Shown here in pieces: positions 23,892 through 33,700 of a stretch of DNA of 64,000 nucleotides. Numbering within the stretch: position 1 is the stretch's first letter; each line of letters starts with the position of its first letter. The notes under the pieces are model-generated. The model saw only the letters and a program-made list of their open reading frames with translations, was not told the origin of the DNA and did no database searches. The position numbers and the translations under genes are program-made. This DNA is from Yamagishiella unicocca (taxonomy: Eukaryota > Chlorophyta > Chlorophyceae > Chlamydomonadales > Volvocaceae). Location: positions 186,001 to 250,000 of the forward strand of contig BDSL01000128.1 of assembly GCA_003116995.1 (NCBI GenBank), written 5' to 3'.

Positions 23892-24498
23892 TCACGGCGC
23901 CAGGCCGGGTATGCTGAGGAAGGCGCCCTCCGAGTCGCGCTGGATGGTCAGCTCGGACTGTACGGCGTCGTAGTCGATGGTGCCGTACTGCACAACAGTA
24001 ACGGTCGCGGCGCCAATGGGTTGGGTTTCAGTTTGAAGCCGCGGCATTGGGCGTGGGCGCCGGTGGCGGTGTGGTGGGCAGCAAAGCGCGCGTGATGGCA
24101 GTGGACCCATGGATCCGCGGCAAACGACGCGTCCCCTGTACCCGCAGCACCCTTGCGCCCGCAGCCCTTTACGCACCAGGTGTGGAAAGAGGGGCGCCTC
24201 CGCGGCATCCTCGACTAGCCCTTCCGATGCCTTGTTGCCCACCGGCGCCGCGGGCTCGAACACCACCTGCGGGCGTTACGAGGCGGGGATTGAGGGGGAC
24301 CCCGTGGGCCGCATTGCAGGCCCGTCGCGGTGGGTCACGACCGGCCTGGAGCCGCAGACGTCGGACCGTCCGGTTGGAGCTGGTGGCGAGGAGGTGGCCA
24401 GGGAAGCAGGGGGGCGGAGGACGTCCCGGGTGCGGAGGCGGGCGCGCAGCCTCATAGCCACGGGGCGAGGCAGAGCCGTTGCCCAGCTGTCACAGCGG

Positions 24499-24550
<52 letters not shown>

Positions 24551-25368
24551 TGTATGAGAGGAAGCCCGCTGCTGACTGGTGAGGAGGCCTCGGCCATCAT
24601 CAGAAGGGAATGAAGCCTTGGTACGAAGTAACGGGGCGGGACAAGCAGCCACACAGACAAAACGGAAGGAAACAGCAGCCCCGAGTGCCGCGCACCTTGG
24701 CTGTCAGCTTGGCTGCATCCAGGACCAGCAGCAGGAAGTTCCCCGGGACGGTGCGGTAAAAGTGGTTGCCGATGCCCAGCAGGAACGCCGGGTCGGCGGT
24801 GAGGTGGATGAAGCCGTCCTGACGCAGGAGTGGAGAGCAGGGGTGCGGGGCGTAGGGCTGGCGTGTGAAGTTTAAGTGGGGAAAGGAGAGCGGTGCGGAA
24901 GAGAGGGGGTGGGATGAGCACTTGGCGGTGGCGCCGACGTGGAGCTCGAGCAGCGCTGAGAATGGATCGGACTCGCCATGGTGCTGCCTCAGAGCAGGTT
25001 CCTCCACGGCAATATTCGGTGTCCTCCCCTCCGGCGTACGCGCCATCACAAGGCACGCCATCGAACCCCCAGCCACCAAGAAGACGCGTGCCGCCGTGTT
25101 GTGAGGTGCAATCGCGTACACCTCCCTACCCATAAAGGGTACTGCACACATCGTTCTCGTGTGTTCCTACTACGGGTTCTTGCAAGTCGAGCCGTGCTGC
25201 GCGCCAAGCCCGACCGATGCGCGTGCAGCAAACGTACAGCCGCGACGCCGGATGTCTCCAACATACCCTCACCTGCTGATAGGTCGGCGGAAAATATGGT
25301 TGGCTTGAGGCCTTGGCGGCCAACCACAGCTCTTCCTGGACCATGTGGTAAAGCGGCGCAGCGGCCAT
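23892..25368 (-). CDS. DUF952 domain protein
   Basis: Four exons on the minus strand, 25368-25273, 24818-24696, 24266-24177 and 23987-23892, join at phase 0 to 134 residues. This is the usual size for DUF952, a small stand-alone domain of unknown biochemical function found in bacteria and eukaryotes. Visible family marks are the N-terminal 'LYHMVQEELW', 'DGFIHLTADPAFLLGIGNHF' (GFIH is the core motif), the strand 'NFLLLVLDAAKL', and 'FPHLYGTIDYDAV', split across an exon junction. There is no obvious targeting peptide. The gene is divergent from the PQ-loop gene and convergent with the dehydratase. Its first intron (454 bp) has an open minus-strand frame, which I did not treat as an exon because no matching donor was found. 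Confidence 0.85.
24499..24550. repeat. (GGCT)13 microsatellite
   Basis: Thirteen perfect tetranucleotide units lie in the second intron of the DUF952 gene. Confidence 0.98.
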
Positions 25369-26067
25369 CCTAGCAACACGAACTGCTTCAGCGACTGTCC
25401 CGTCAGGCTTATCAAGCAGCGTGTCGTTAATTTTCGGTGTTGTAAGTCCAGCCTTTCGTGTCGATCGGGTTCATCTGTCGTCTACGGCACGAGTCGTTAT
25501 TCGGGAGCGCATCGCATAGGATCGTTTACGCGTCGCGTTAAAGTTACAGAGCGGATGCTTGAGCATCGTGCATATACGTGTATCGGCCCGAAGGCTGTTG
25601 AACCGTGAAGGCTGTTGGCGCCCGCGAGACCATCTTGATACACTAGTGCAAGCGTTTTCTAACCCACGCCACGGCTGCGGCCATCGTATTCATAACACAC
25701 CCTTTCGAACGGATCTGCGATATTCATAGAGGCGGGTGCTGCACCTGCAGAGCTGTATTCCTCTATAACGCTTGCGGCATCGCGCCATCTCGGAACTCGG
25801 ACGGTGACGAGTGGCCCTTTCCTCAGGCGCCAAGGCACCGGCAAATATATCTCCCATCCTTCAACGCTGCCAAGGAAACTTGGCTGTTAGCTCCACTTGC
25901 CAGCTTCGTGCCTGTGCGATTGTGCTTCAATCACAACGAGCGACGCCTCTTCATTCCTACTGACCGCCATAACAGCCACGACTCACGTGGCGACGCTGTT
26001 ATTTTCGTTACCTGCGTTTGGTGCCCTTCGGCCTTGGGGATAACTGCCGGCTATCGCTGAGGCACAC
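25369..26067. promoter_or_regulatory. Divergent promoter region (DUF952 and PQ-loop genes)
   Basis: A 699-bp gap lies between divergent start codons. It is more AT-rich than the flanking exons, and no third gene is visible. It must carry the 5' UTRs and promoters of both genes. No specific element can be named with confidence. Confidence 0.5.
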
Positions 26068-28270
26068 ATGACCCCAACCGCACCCCAACTATCTCGCCCA
26101 GCAGCCCGGCCTCGGGGCTCCATGCGGGGAATATGTGGCCCTGCGGGAGCCTTATGCTCCTGCACACAGCAATACCGCCCCAGAGCCCTGCAGCCGCTAG
26201 CTAGCGTGCGACCTGCTACCCATCTCGCACCGTCACCCGCGGCAGCGACCGGTGTGCGGACGCCGCTTGTCCAATCAGCTGCCGCCCTCGCCGGCACCGC
26301 AGCTGCGGCCACAGCGCCCTCGCTGCCTCCGCGCTTCGCGCCCGCCTCCGCCCTGGGCTCACAACTGCGGCATGCAGCCCCTGGCGATGCCGCTGCCAGT
26401 CGCCGCTGCCGCGTCGTCGCCGCGGCGGCGCCGGCAGCGGCGGCGTGCGCCACCACTTGCGCACCGTCCGCCGCCGCCGCCGCCGCAACAACCGCAGCAG
26501 CTGCCGCGTCCTCCTCATCCCCACTGATGGATCTCTTTGCGGTGGTGCTGGGCTATGGCTGCCTGGTAGGGTCATTCTTTCGGAGCGTGCCCCAGATCGC
26601 AGTCATCCTGCGCACCGGCAGCGCGGAGGGGCTGTCCCTCACGTCCAACTTGATGGAGCTGCTCTGTTTCACGGTGACCGTCGCCTACAACATCCAGCAG
26701 GTACGAATCGTACAATGGTTGATTTGTTGTGGTGATCCGTTGTCCCAGGTCGTCGGCCGCCTAGAGGGTTCGGACGGCTTGCCGAGTTGGTTGGGAGGCG
26801 GTTGGCCACGTGCGCGAATGGGCGCGTGGGGTCAATGGTTATCACGTGGAAGCACGTGCACCCCCAACCAACCCTCATCCGAGTCGTTCCCTCCCTCCCT
26901 CCCTCGCCCCCACCTCGCCCCGATATTCGCAAATAAAAACCCAGGGCTACGCGTTCAACACGTACGGCGAGGTGTTTGCGTGCTGGATCCAGGACGTGAT
27001 CATCGTGGGCCTTATCGTCCGCCACATCCGCATGTCGGGCGCAGTGGTGGCGGCGTCCACCGCCGTCTTCGCCGCCAGCTGCGCCTGGCTGTTCAGCTCC
27101 TGGTGCCCCATGGAGGTGCGTTTTGCGTGTGCCTGGCCCTGGGAAACAGCATCGGGACTGGAGGAGTCAAGATGGGCCCTCCACACCCGCTCCTCCCAGC
27201 TCCCCATCCCAGACCACACACGCTGCTCCGGCCGCTGGCCGAACTCACCCTACCCACGGCGATGCCCGCGTCTCTATCTCACCTCCCTCTCACCTTGCCG
27301 TCCACCTCGCCCTCCACCTCTCACTGCATCGCACATTCCTCTCACCGCACCTCCCTCACCCCGCACCTCCCTCCCACCCCGCCCACCGCACCCCACCGCG
27401 CCTCCCTCTCGCCGCCCTCTCACCTCGCCCTCCACCTCACCTCCCTCCCACCGCACCTCCTCCTCCTCCCGCCGCAGGTCCTGTCCGCGCTGCAGATGAG
27501 CACCATCGCCGTGATGGCGGTGGGCGCCCGGCTGCCGCAGATCTGGCTCAACGTGAAGCGGGGTAACGCGGGCGTGCTGTCGCCGCTGACGTGTCTCCTC
27601 AACGTGGCGGGCTGCGTGGTGCGGATCTTCACCACCGTGGTGCTCACGGTGAGTGTCTGGGGGCGGTGCGTGCCTGTGTGTGTGTTTCATGGTCTATTTT
27701 CGTGCCTTCCTGTGAAGAGGGGATCTGGGGGCGCTTGTGGGCAGGTGAGTCGTCGGCTCATCATCGCCATTACCATAGCGTGGCCGCTTCCCTCCGCCAA
27801 ACCCGTCTTCCATTGCGGCATCCACCACACGTCGCTCCTCGGCTGTTGTGGCCACCCCAGCCTCCCTGGCTGCTGTCGCTCTCCCCTCTCCCATTCCGTC
27901 CCCAACCCGACGCCCTCCACCGGCTCCGCTCCCTTCGCACTACACCTGCCGATTCGACGGTTCTTCTCCGTCCCCTTCCCATTACACCTGTCGACTTGCC
28001 GGCTCTCCTCCGCCCCCTCCGCACCCCCCATCCCAGCGTGACGTCATCATCCTGGGCGGTTGCGTCACTCAGCTGCTGCTCAACGCCGTACTGCTCTACC
28101 AGTCCGTGGTGACGCCCGGCACCCCGACCGCAACCCCGGCCGCAACGGTCGCCGCCACCGACCTCCCAGTAGGGGGCTCCGGGGAGAAGCGCGGACAGAC
28201 CCCCGGTCTCGGCGGTGACAGCGACGGCGGCGGCTCCGTCCCGTCTGTGCCAGTGCCCGCCGCCGCGTGA
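26068..28270 (+). CDS. MPDU1-like PQ-loop membrane protein with long N-terminal extension
   Basis: Four exons, 26068-26700, 26945-27115, 27478-27648 and 28037-28270, join at phase 0 to 402 residues. MPDU1 (Lec35/SL15) is a multi-span ER protein needed for use of dolichol-linked mannose and glucose. This protein has both PQ motifs: 'SVPQIAVILRTGSAEGLSL' (PQ at 175-176) and 'RLPQIWLNVKRGNAGVLSPL' (PQ at 288-289). The family segments 'TVAYNIQQGYAFNTYGE' and 'RIFTTVVLT' are also present. Residues 1-150 are extremely Ala/Ser/Arg/Pro-rich and resemble an algal organelle transit peptide, which would place it in the plastid and not the ER. The C-terminal 60 residues are low complexity. The role is inferred from the family only; a plastid role would be different. 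Confidence 0.85.
27280..27475. repeat. CCTCACCTC-type pyrimidine-rich minisatellite in intron 2
   Basis: Degenerate repeats of CACCTCCCTC/CACCTCGCCCTC fill most of intron 2 of the PQ-loop gene up to the exon 3 acceptor. They keep a plus-strand frame artificially open across the intron. Confidence 0.75.
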
Positions 28271-29961
28271 TCGGTGGCGGCTCGGCACTGACTGCGGATG
28301 TTGGTTGCCCGTTGTTGTTGGGATGGAGAGGGTGAGCGCAAACTCTGGCTGCTGCTGGCTGCTGCTGGCGGCTGCTGGCTGACGTACGGCGGGATAGTTG
28401 AGGCGACTGTTAGTTCCGCGTGGCAGTCATACATATGGCAGTAGAGGGCTGTCAGAGAAGAAGCCAGTTAGACAGGTCGGGGTTGCCTGGCTGGCTCCCG
28501 CGACGGTTGGTGGTTGGTCTAGGTTGGGGTGGGTTTCTGCGGCGTCCAGGCACGGAGCTCGCGCTCCATAGGGCCTCCGGATGTCGTACCGGGATAGAAG
28601 GCGCTTTCCATCGTTACAGTACGTTGCGGGGCGCGCAGCCGCAACCGCTGTCTGCTGCCTTGCAGCAAGGCAAGCACACGCCAACTGTGAAGGGCGCCGT
28701 GCGGGTGTTATGGGGCGCCGTGTGTGTTTTGTGGCGATTGGGGGTGTTCGCCCATCTGGGTCGGCGCGTGCGAGGGGGGTTTCGTGGTGCAGCTGCAGCT
28801 GCTGCAGCAGCAGCAGCAGCAGGGGGAGTCCTGCTGGTGGCCGCGCACCTGCGACCGCTAACGAGCCACGAAACAGGCGCTGCTAGCGGAGGGCGTCATG
28901 CAAGGTGCAGGATCTTTGCTGGGTTTAGTGACACACGTCTACCGTAAATTATGGACACCGCATTCTGCCTGCGCTGCCGGTATCTGTTTACGAGGCTTCT
29001 CGTTCCGAAGGGGGTGAACGGCGGTGGCGGCATTACCGATACGCGAGCGGCGTCTATCGGTGCTGGTTTCGGAGTATGGGTTGGTGGTTGGTTGCGAGGA
29101 GGGCTCCCAAGGAGGAACGCGAGGTGTGATCAGGGGTCCTGGCGTCCGAGGCTAGGGGCACATCCGTGTTTGTTGTGTTCGGCCCTTCGCCGGCAGAAAG
29201 TCAACTTGCGTTGGTCTTTGCGTGCAGCCTGGTGCAGCTTCATCAGGCTGTACGTGGGCTGTCATGCACATTACGGCTACCGGTGCTCCTTGTGCCGAGG
29301 GGCCATGAGGATGGCCTAGCCGCTACTTGCAAGGAGAGATCGCGCAACGGTGTTCGCGCAACGTCTCATCTTTGGGTGCTAAAACAACAAATCTTTTCGT
29401 GGAGCACTTGGGGTTCGTGTGTGAGAAACACCGAGGCCGCATTAGTGGGAGGCCAGTATGCCAAGATACAGTCAGGGGTGAAAACTGTCCCTAAATCTCA
29501 AACGGGCAGAGGGGTAGGGCCTTCATAGACGGTGTGAGGCGTTGTTATTCCGAGGTGGTAGCTCGAGGGATCCAACAACAGGCCATCATGTCGGCAGCGA
29601 CGGGCGGTGCTTGGCAGTGTGGTCAATGCATTCTTTTAGGGGTTAACCGCAATATTCCGCGATGCAGGCATCTACATGACCACTATATAGCACTGCCAGT
29701 CGGTCCACGGGCCTAAAGGCTCGGAGCAAGAACCCTAAATCCTCGCGCCAAAAGCCGTACAGGCGGGGATGCTGGTGCAATGCAGTTGATTATGTAAGTA
29801 CAGAAGCTTTTCCTACGTTCGGATGGACACTTATTCTTGGGAGCGTTCAAAGAGTGTTGTGTTGCCGTTGTCATTCCTTTCGGACGTTTCGGAAACGCTT
29901 GGATTGCCTAGTCCCAAGCCCATCTTGACAACAGGTCCCATAGGAAACAGTTATTGAACCG
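28271..29961. other. 3' flank of the PQ-loop gene, no gene seen
   Basis: This is probably a long 3' UTR followed by intergenic DNA. It contains tandem CTGCTGG units near 28345-28380 and a CAG/CTG stretch at 28789-28821. ORFs here look like chance translations of repeats. Confidence 0.45.
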
Positions 29962-30164
29962 ATGTTGCACAGCTGCTCGCCACCGGTACAGGCGCAGGCC
30001 GTGCCGTTGAGCGCATGTCGTTTGCAGGCGCGTGCCTGTTCATGGGTGATCGGAGGTTTTGCAGTCGGAGAGCTACCAGTCGTTCCGACAGTGCGGCGTC
30101 AAGCGACTCTAACTGCAAGGAGATTGGAGCGTTTACCGACTTGCGCTGCTGTTCCCGCCGCAAG
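29962..30164 (+). CDS. Possible 5' exon (transit peptide) of the LSF1-like gene
   Basis: The ATG at 29962 opens a frame rich in Ala, Arg, Ser and Cys and poor in acidic residues early on, like an algal transit peptide. A GTTAGA donor at 30165 leaves phase 2. This matches an acceptor ending at 30766 (GATCTTGACAG), joining to 'SESTVFRHPGELDLNL'. The result would be an 863-residue LSF1-like protein with a plastid leader. The phase match has a one-in-three chance of being accidental and the donor is weak. Confidence 0.35.
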
Positions 30165-30704
30165 GTTAGAGCCTGAGGACTGTCCTTCGTCGGGATTTGG
30201 CCGCGCGAATAAATTCGCTTCAGAATTGTGCCGCAATTCGACCCATGCGACGCCCTACTTGGCGATCGCCGCCGTTCTTGGTGTCGTTGTTCCATGCTAA
30301 GATCGTCGGGGCTCCTTGTTTTGCAAACGTTTTCCCAGCTTGACCCATATCAAAGACGCAACTTTCAATTTCGCAAAAACTTGGCCTGCCTCTGCCTTGA
30401 CCGGTGCTGCCGCGTTGGTCAGCGGGCGGTTGGGTTGGGCGCGGATATTTCGCATGCTTTCTCCTGCACATCTCAGCACGGCGTGCCTGTCATATCTACA
30501 GACTTATCCACAAGGGGGGTCGCTCGTCGGTGCATCATTCCAGACACGACAGTGTGCCACACAGGCCCTCACGCACACGCGCGGGCACAGACGCGCGGGG
30601 CAGAGCCCGGAGCCGCCGCTGCTGACACCCACTCCTACCTGAACATGCGCCATCGCCATCACCACAGATGACCCCTCTTGCACTGACTCCCAACTGCTCC
30701 CTCC

Positions 30705-33700
30705 ATGTTGCAACCCCCTCCACTGGCCCCCTGCTGCCGCTTGGTTCCAATCCTGGATCTTGACAGAAGCGAATCCACCGTGTTCCGCCACCCTGGGGAG
30801 CTGGACCTCAACCTTCGGGAATACATGGTATGTGTGGGATTGGTTGTTGTAAAGGTGGCGGTTGCGGTACGGCCCCCACCGCCTCCCAAGGCAACGGCCA
30901 TGACAGCCGGTGCATATGCAGCGCCCCGAGGCCTGTCCAGCACCTGTGTGGTGACCCGCGTCCACCGACATCCAACGCGCTGCGTTCCTCCCCGCGCACG
31001 ATGGCCGCAGGTGGTGCTGGACAAGCCGGTGGGGCTGACCCTGGCGCCCGACCCGCGGACTGGCCAGGTGGGTTTCCACCAGCGGTGGGTTCTTTGCCTT
31101 TATGATTCGGAGCCTACAGTACGGACACTTCAAGGCCGTGCTGCTGGTGTCGGTGACGCGAGCGGAGCAATGGAACGTAACACCGCTAGCAGGAGCAGGC
31201 GCAAGCGCAAGCCAGGAGGAGGGGTCGCGCTGTTAGGGCCCCCCCCATCGGCACGAAAGGCGATGCGGATTGACGCCCCGGTGCCGGCGTCAGGACATAA
31301 GGCCCCTTGGTCGCACGCGCGTGCCTCGGTACCTTCGACCTCTTACGCGTGGGCCGCCGTGACGTCTGCTGATCGGCGGACGACACAACTGAACGAGTGC
31401 AGCCAGACGCGTGCTTGGCCAACGCGCTCGTTGCTGCTAAGTGCGCACGCTGCTCCTGGATGCCGCTCCGCAGGTGGTGGTCCAGGACATCAAAGACAGC
31501 TCGCCGGCCCACGAGTGCGGGCTCATCCAGGTGGGACTTATGGTCATGGGGTGGCTGGGGTGCCGCGTCTGGGAGAGCCCAGCGCCCCCCCCGCCGCGAA
31601 TCCTTCCAAGCCACGTCGTCGCGACCATTTCCTACCTCGTACGTCGTATTCCGTACATCATATTTGGTACGCCGTACGTCGTACCTCGTACCTCCCACAG
31701 GTCGGCGACGTGGTGAAGAGCGTGAGCGCGGTGTTCGGTGACGACATGTGGGGCGCAGTGGACATCCGGAGGGTGCGCTGGGCGATAAACAGCCGCATGG
31801 GCGACGTGCGGCTCATCCTGGAGCGGAGCAAGCGGCCCAGCGGCGCACCGACCGCATGGTACTGCGACGGCAAGGTGGGTGGCTGATGGGGGACGGCTGC
31901 GTGGCTGGGTGCCTGGGAGGGGGGCCAAGGGCTGCTCAGCGGCGGCAGGATGTGGGTAGATGGGTAAGGAGAGGAGATCTGTGGTTGGGAGGGTGGCAGG
32001 AGCCGGGGGCGAGGATTGCTCGGCGGCAGCGGAGGCGATGAACGACAGGGGGCCTTTTGGACATGTCGCGATGCCTCGTTAAGGCGAGGACGAAGATGGG
32101 AGCGGTGATGGCCGTCCGCGCGGCGTTCTCAAAGAAGGTATTTAACCGGTACGAGTACCTGCGCCACCCAACGCCCCGCCCGGCGCCCGCCTGCCCCCCT
32201 CCGCCCACAGTCCGGGGTAGCGACATGCGAGCGGGACGGCATGCAGCTGCCGTACAGCTTCAACAACGCCACCCCCGACGACTCGGTGTCGTTCATGGAG
32301 CTGCCGGGGGCGGGGCGCAACATGCAGGTGGGTTGGGGGGGGACGGGGTTTGGGCGGGAAGAGGGGGTTGGACCCACATCTCCGCCTTGCTCCAACCGAT
32401 TCTCCGCTCCCCTCCGCTCCCTTCCCCGGCCCTCCATGCAGCTGGCCTTCCACCGAAACACCCTCACGCAGCCTCCCTCCCGCCGCGCCTCAGCGGCCGC
32501 AGCCGCCCACACGGCGGCGCTGCAGCGGCTGCGGCGGGAGCTGCTGGACGCGCGTGGGATGCCCCGACTAGACCTCGCGCACAGCATGCATGCCAGGTGC
32601 GGTCGTCGACAAGCATCCCCCCCCCCGTCCTTGAAGAGCGGCGAAGACCCAGATGCACCGCGCTACCTGGCACCTCAGAAACGGGGTTTTGCATGCGTGC
32701 CGCAACGCGCCCCCGCCCACACACGCGGCCCCCCCCCCGCACGCCCGCACGCGAAGGCGCCCGTCTTACCCGCCGCAACCGCCAACCTCCAACCACCATC
32801 GAACGGCAACTGCCAATGCACACAGGCCTGGCGGCCCCGACGGGTTCGTGCTGCCGGCGGCCGCCAGCAGCCTGGCCGCCAGACCCGGCGCCGCCGTGGC
32901 GCCGTCCTCCCCGCGTACCTCGCCAAGCGGCGGCAGCGGCTCGGGACCGCCTCCTCCGGTGGTTGACGTGGTTGCCCCCGCGCCCAGCACTGGCGCCGGC
33001 AACAACGGCGGTGGCGACATGATGGGGCTGAAGAGTGGCAGCGGCCCCGCTGCGGCCGCCGCCGCCGGGGCGGCAGCGACCCCCCGCAGCACCACCAGCG
33101 GCCCTAAGGACCGTCGGGTGGGTGCCCCTTGCAACTCACACTGCGTTGTGTCTCTTCCTCGCCCTCAAATCGAAACACGCAAACATACAACCCTCAAGCC
33201 ACCCCTCCACACCCAGTGCGGCCACACGCCGCATCCTACCTCACCCTACCCTACCCACCCCTGCTCCAGGTCGTGACGTTCCTCCCCTGGCTGCTCGTGG
33301 CGTGCGGCCGCCTGGAGCACCGCCACATCGCCCAAATCGCGTCCAGCAGGAGCCTCGGGGCGCTGCTGGAGCTGTCCCTCACGCGCTCACAGCCACAGCA
33401 GGCCGCAGCGGACGCGGGCGACGCCACCACCGCCACCGCCGCTACGAACGGCAGCGCCAGCACCGTTGACAGCACTAGCACTAGCACCAGTGCCGGCGGT
33501 GGCGGTGGGGGTGGCGGTGGCGGTGGCGGCAGCGGCAGCAAGGGCGGGTACCTGGTGGTACGAGGCAGCGACTTGGTCCCCCTGGCGTCGGACGTGGGGC
33601 GGGTGTCGTACCAGGCGCTCTGGGGTGAGTCGTCGATACCGGGGGTGGGTGGCGGGTTGGGTGACGGGGGGGCCAGGGTTGTTGCCCGCATGGACGGGAC

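Noticed and set aside
24819..25151. Minus-strand protein-like frame ('VYAIAPHNTAARVFLVAGGS') in DUF952 intron 1
   Set aside because: No donor in phase, and the DUF952 domain is complete without it.
26068..28041. A 657-codon plus-strand ORF
   Set aside because: It reads through three introns of the PQ-loop gene. Only its first 211 codons are exon 1, and the rest is out of frame with exons 2-4 or is a pyrimidine repeat.
28420..28947. Plus-strand ORF of 175 codons with a poly-Ala run
   Set aside because: It comes from a CAG/CTG repeat in the 3' flank of the PQ-loop gene, with no family resemblance and no splice partner.
32653..33276. Plus-strand ORF of 207 codons overlapping LSF1-like exon 7
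   Set aside because: It is only the exon 7 frame extended through the flanking introns at both ends.
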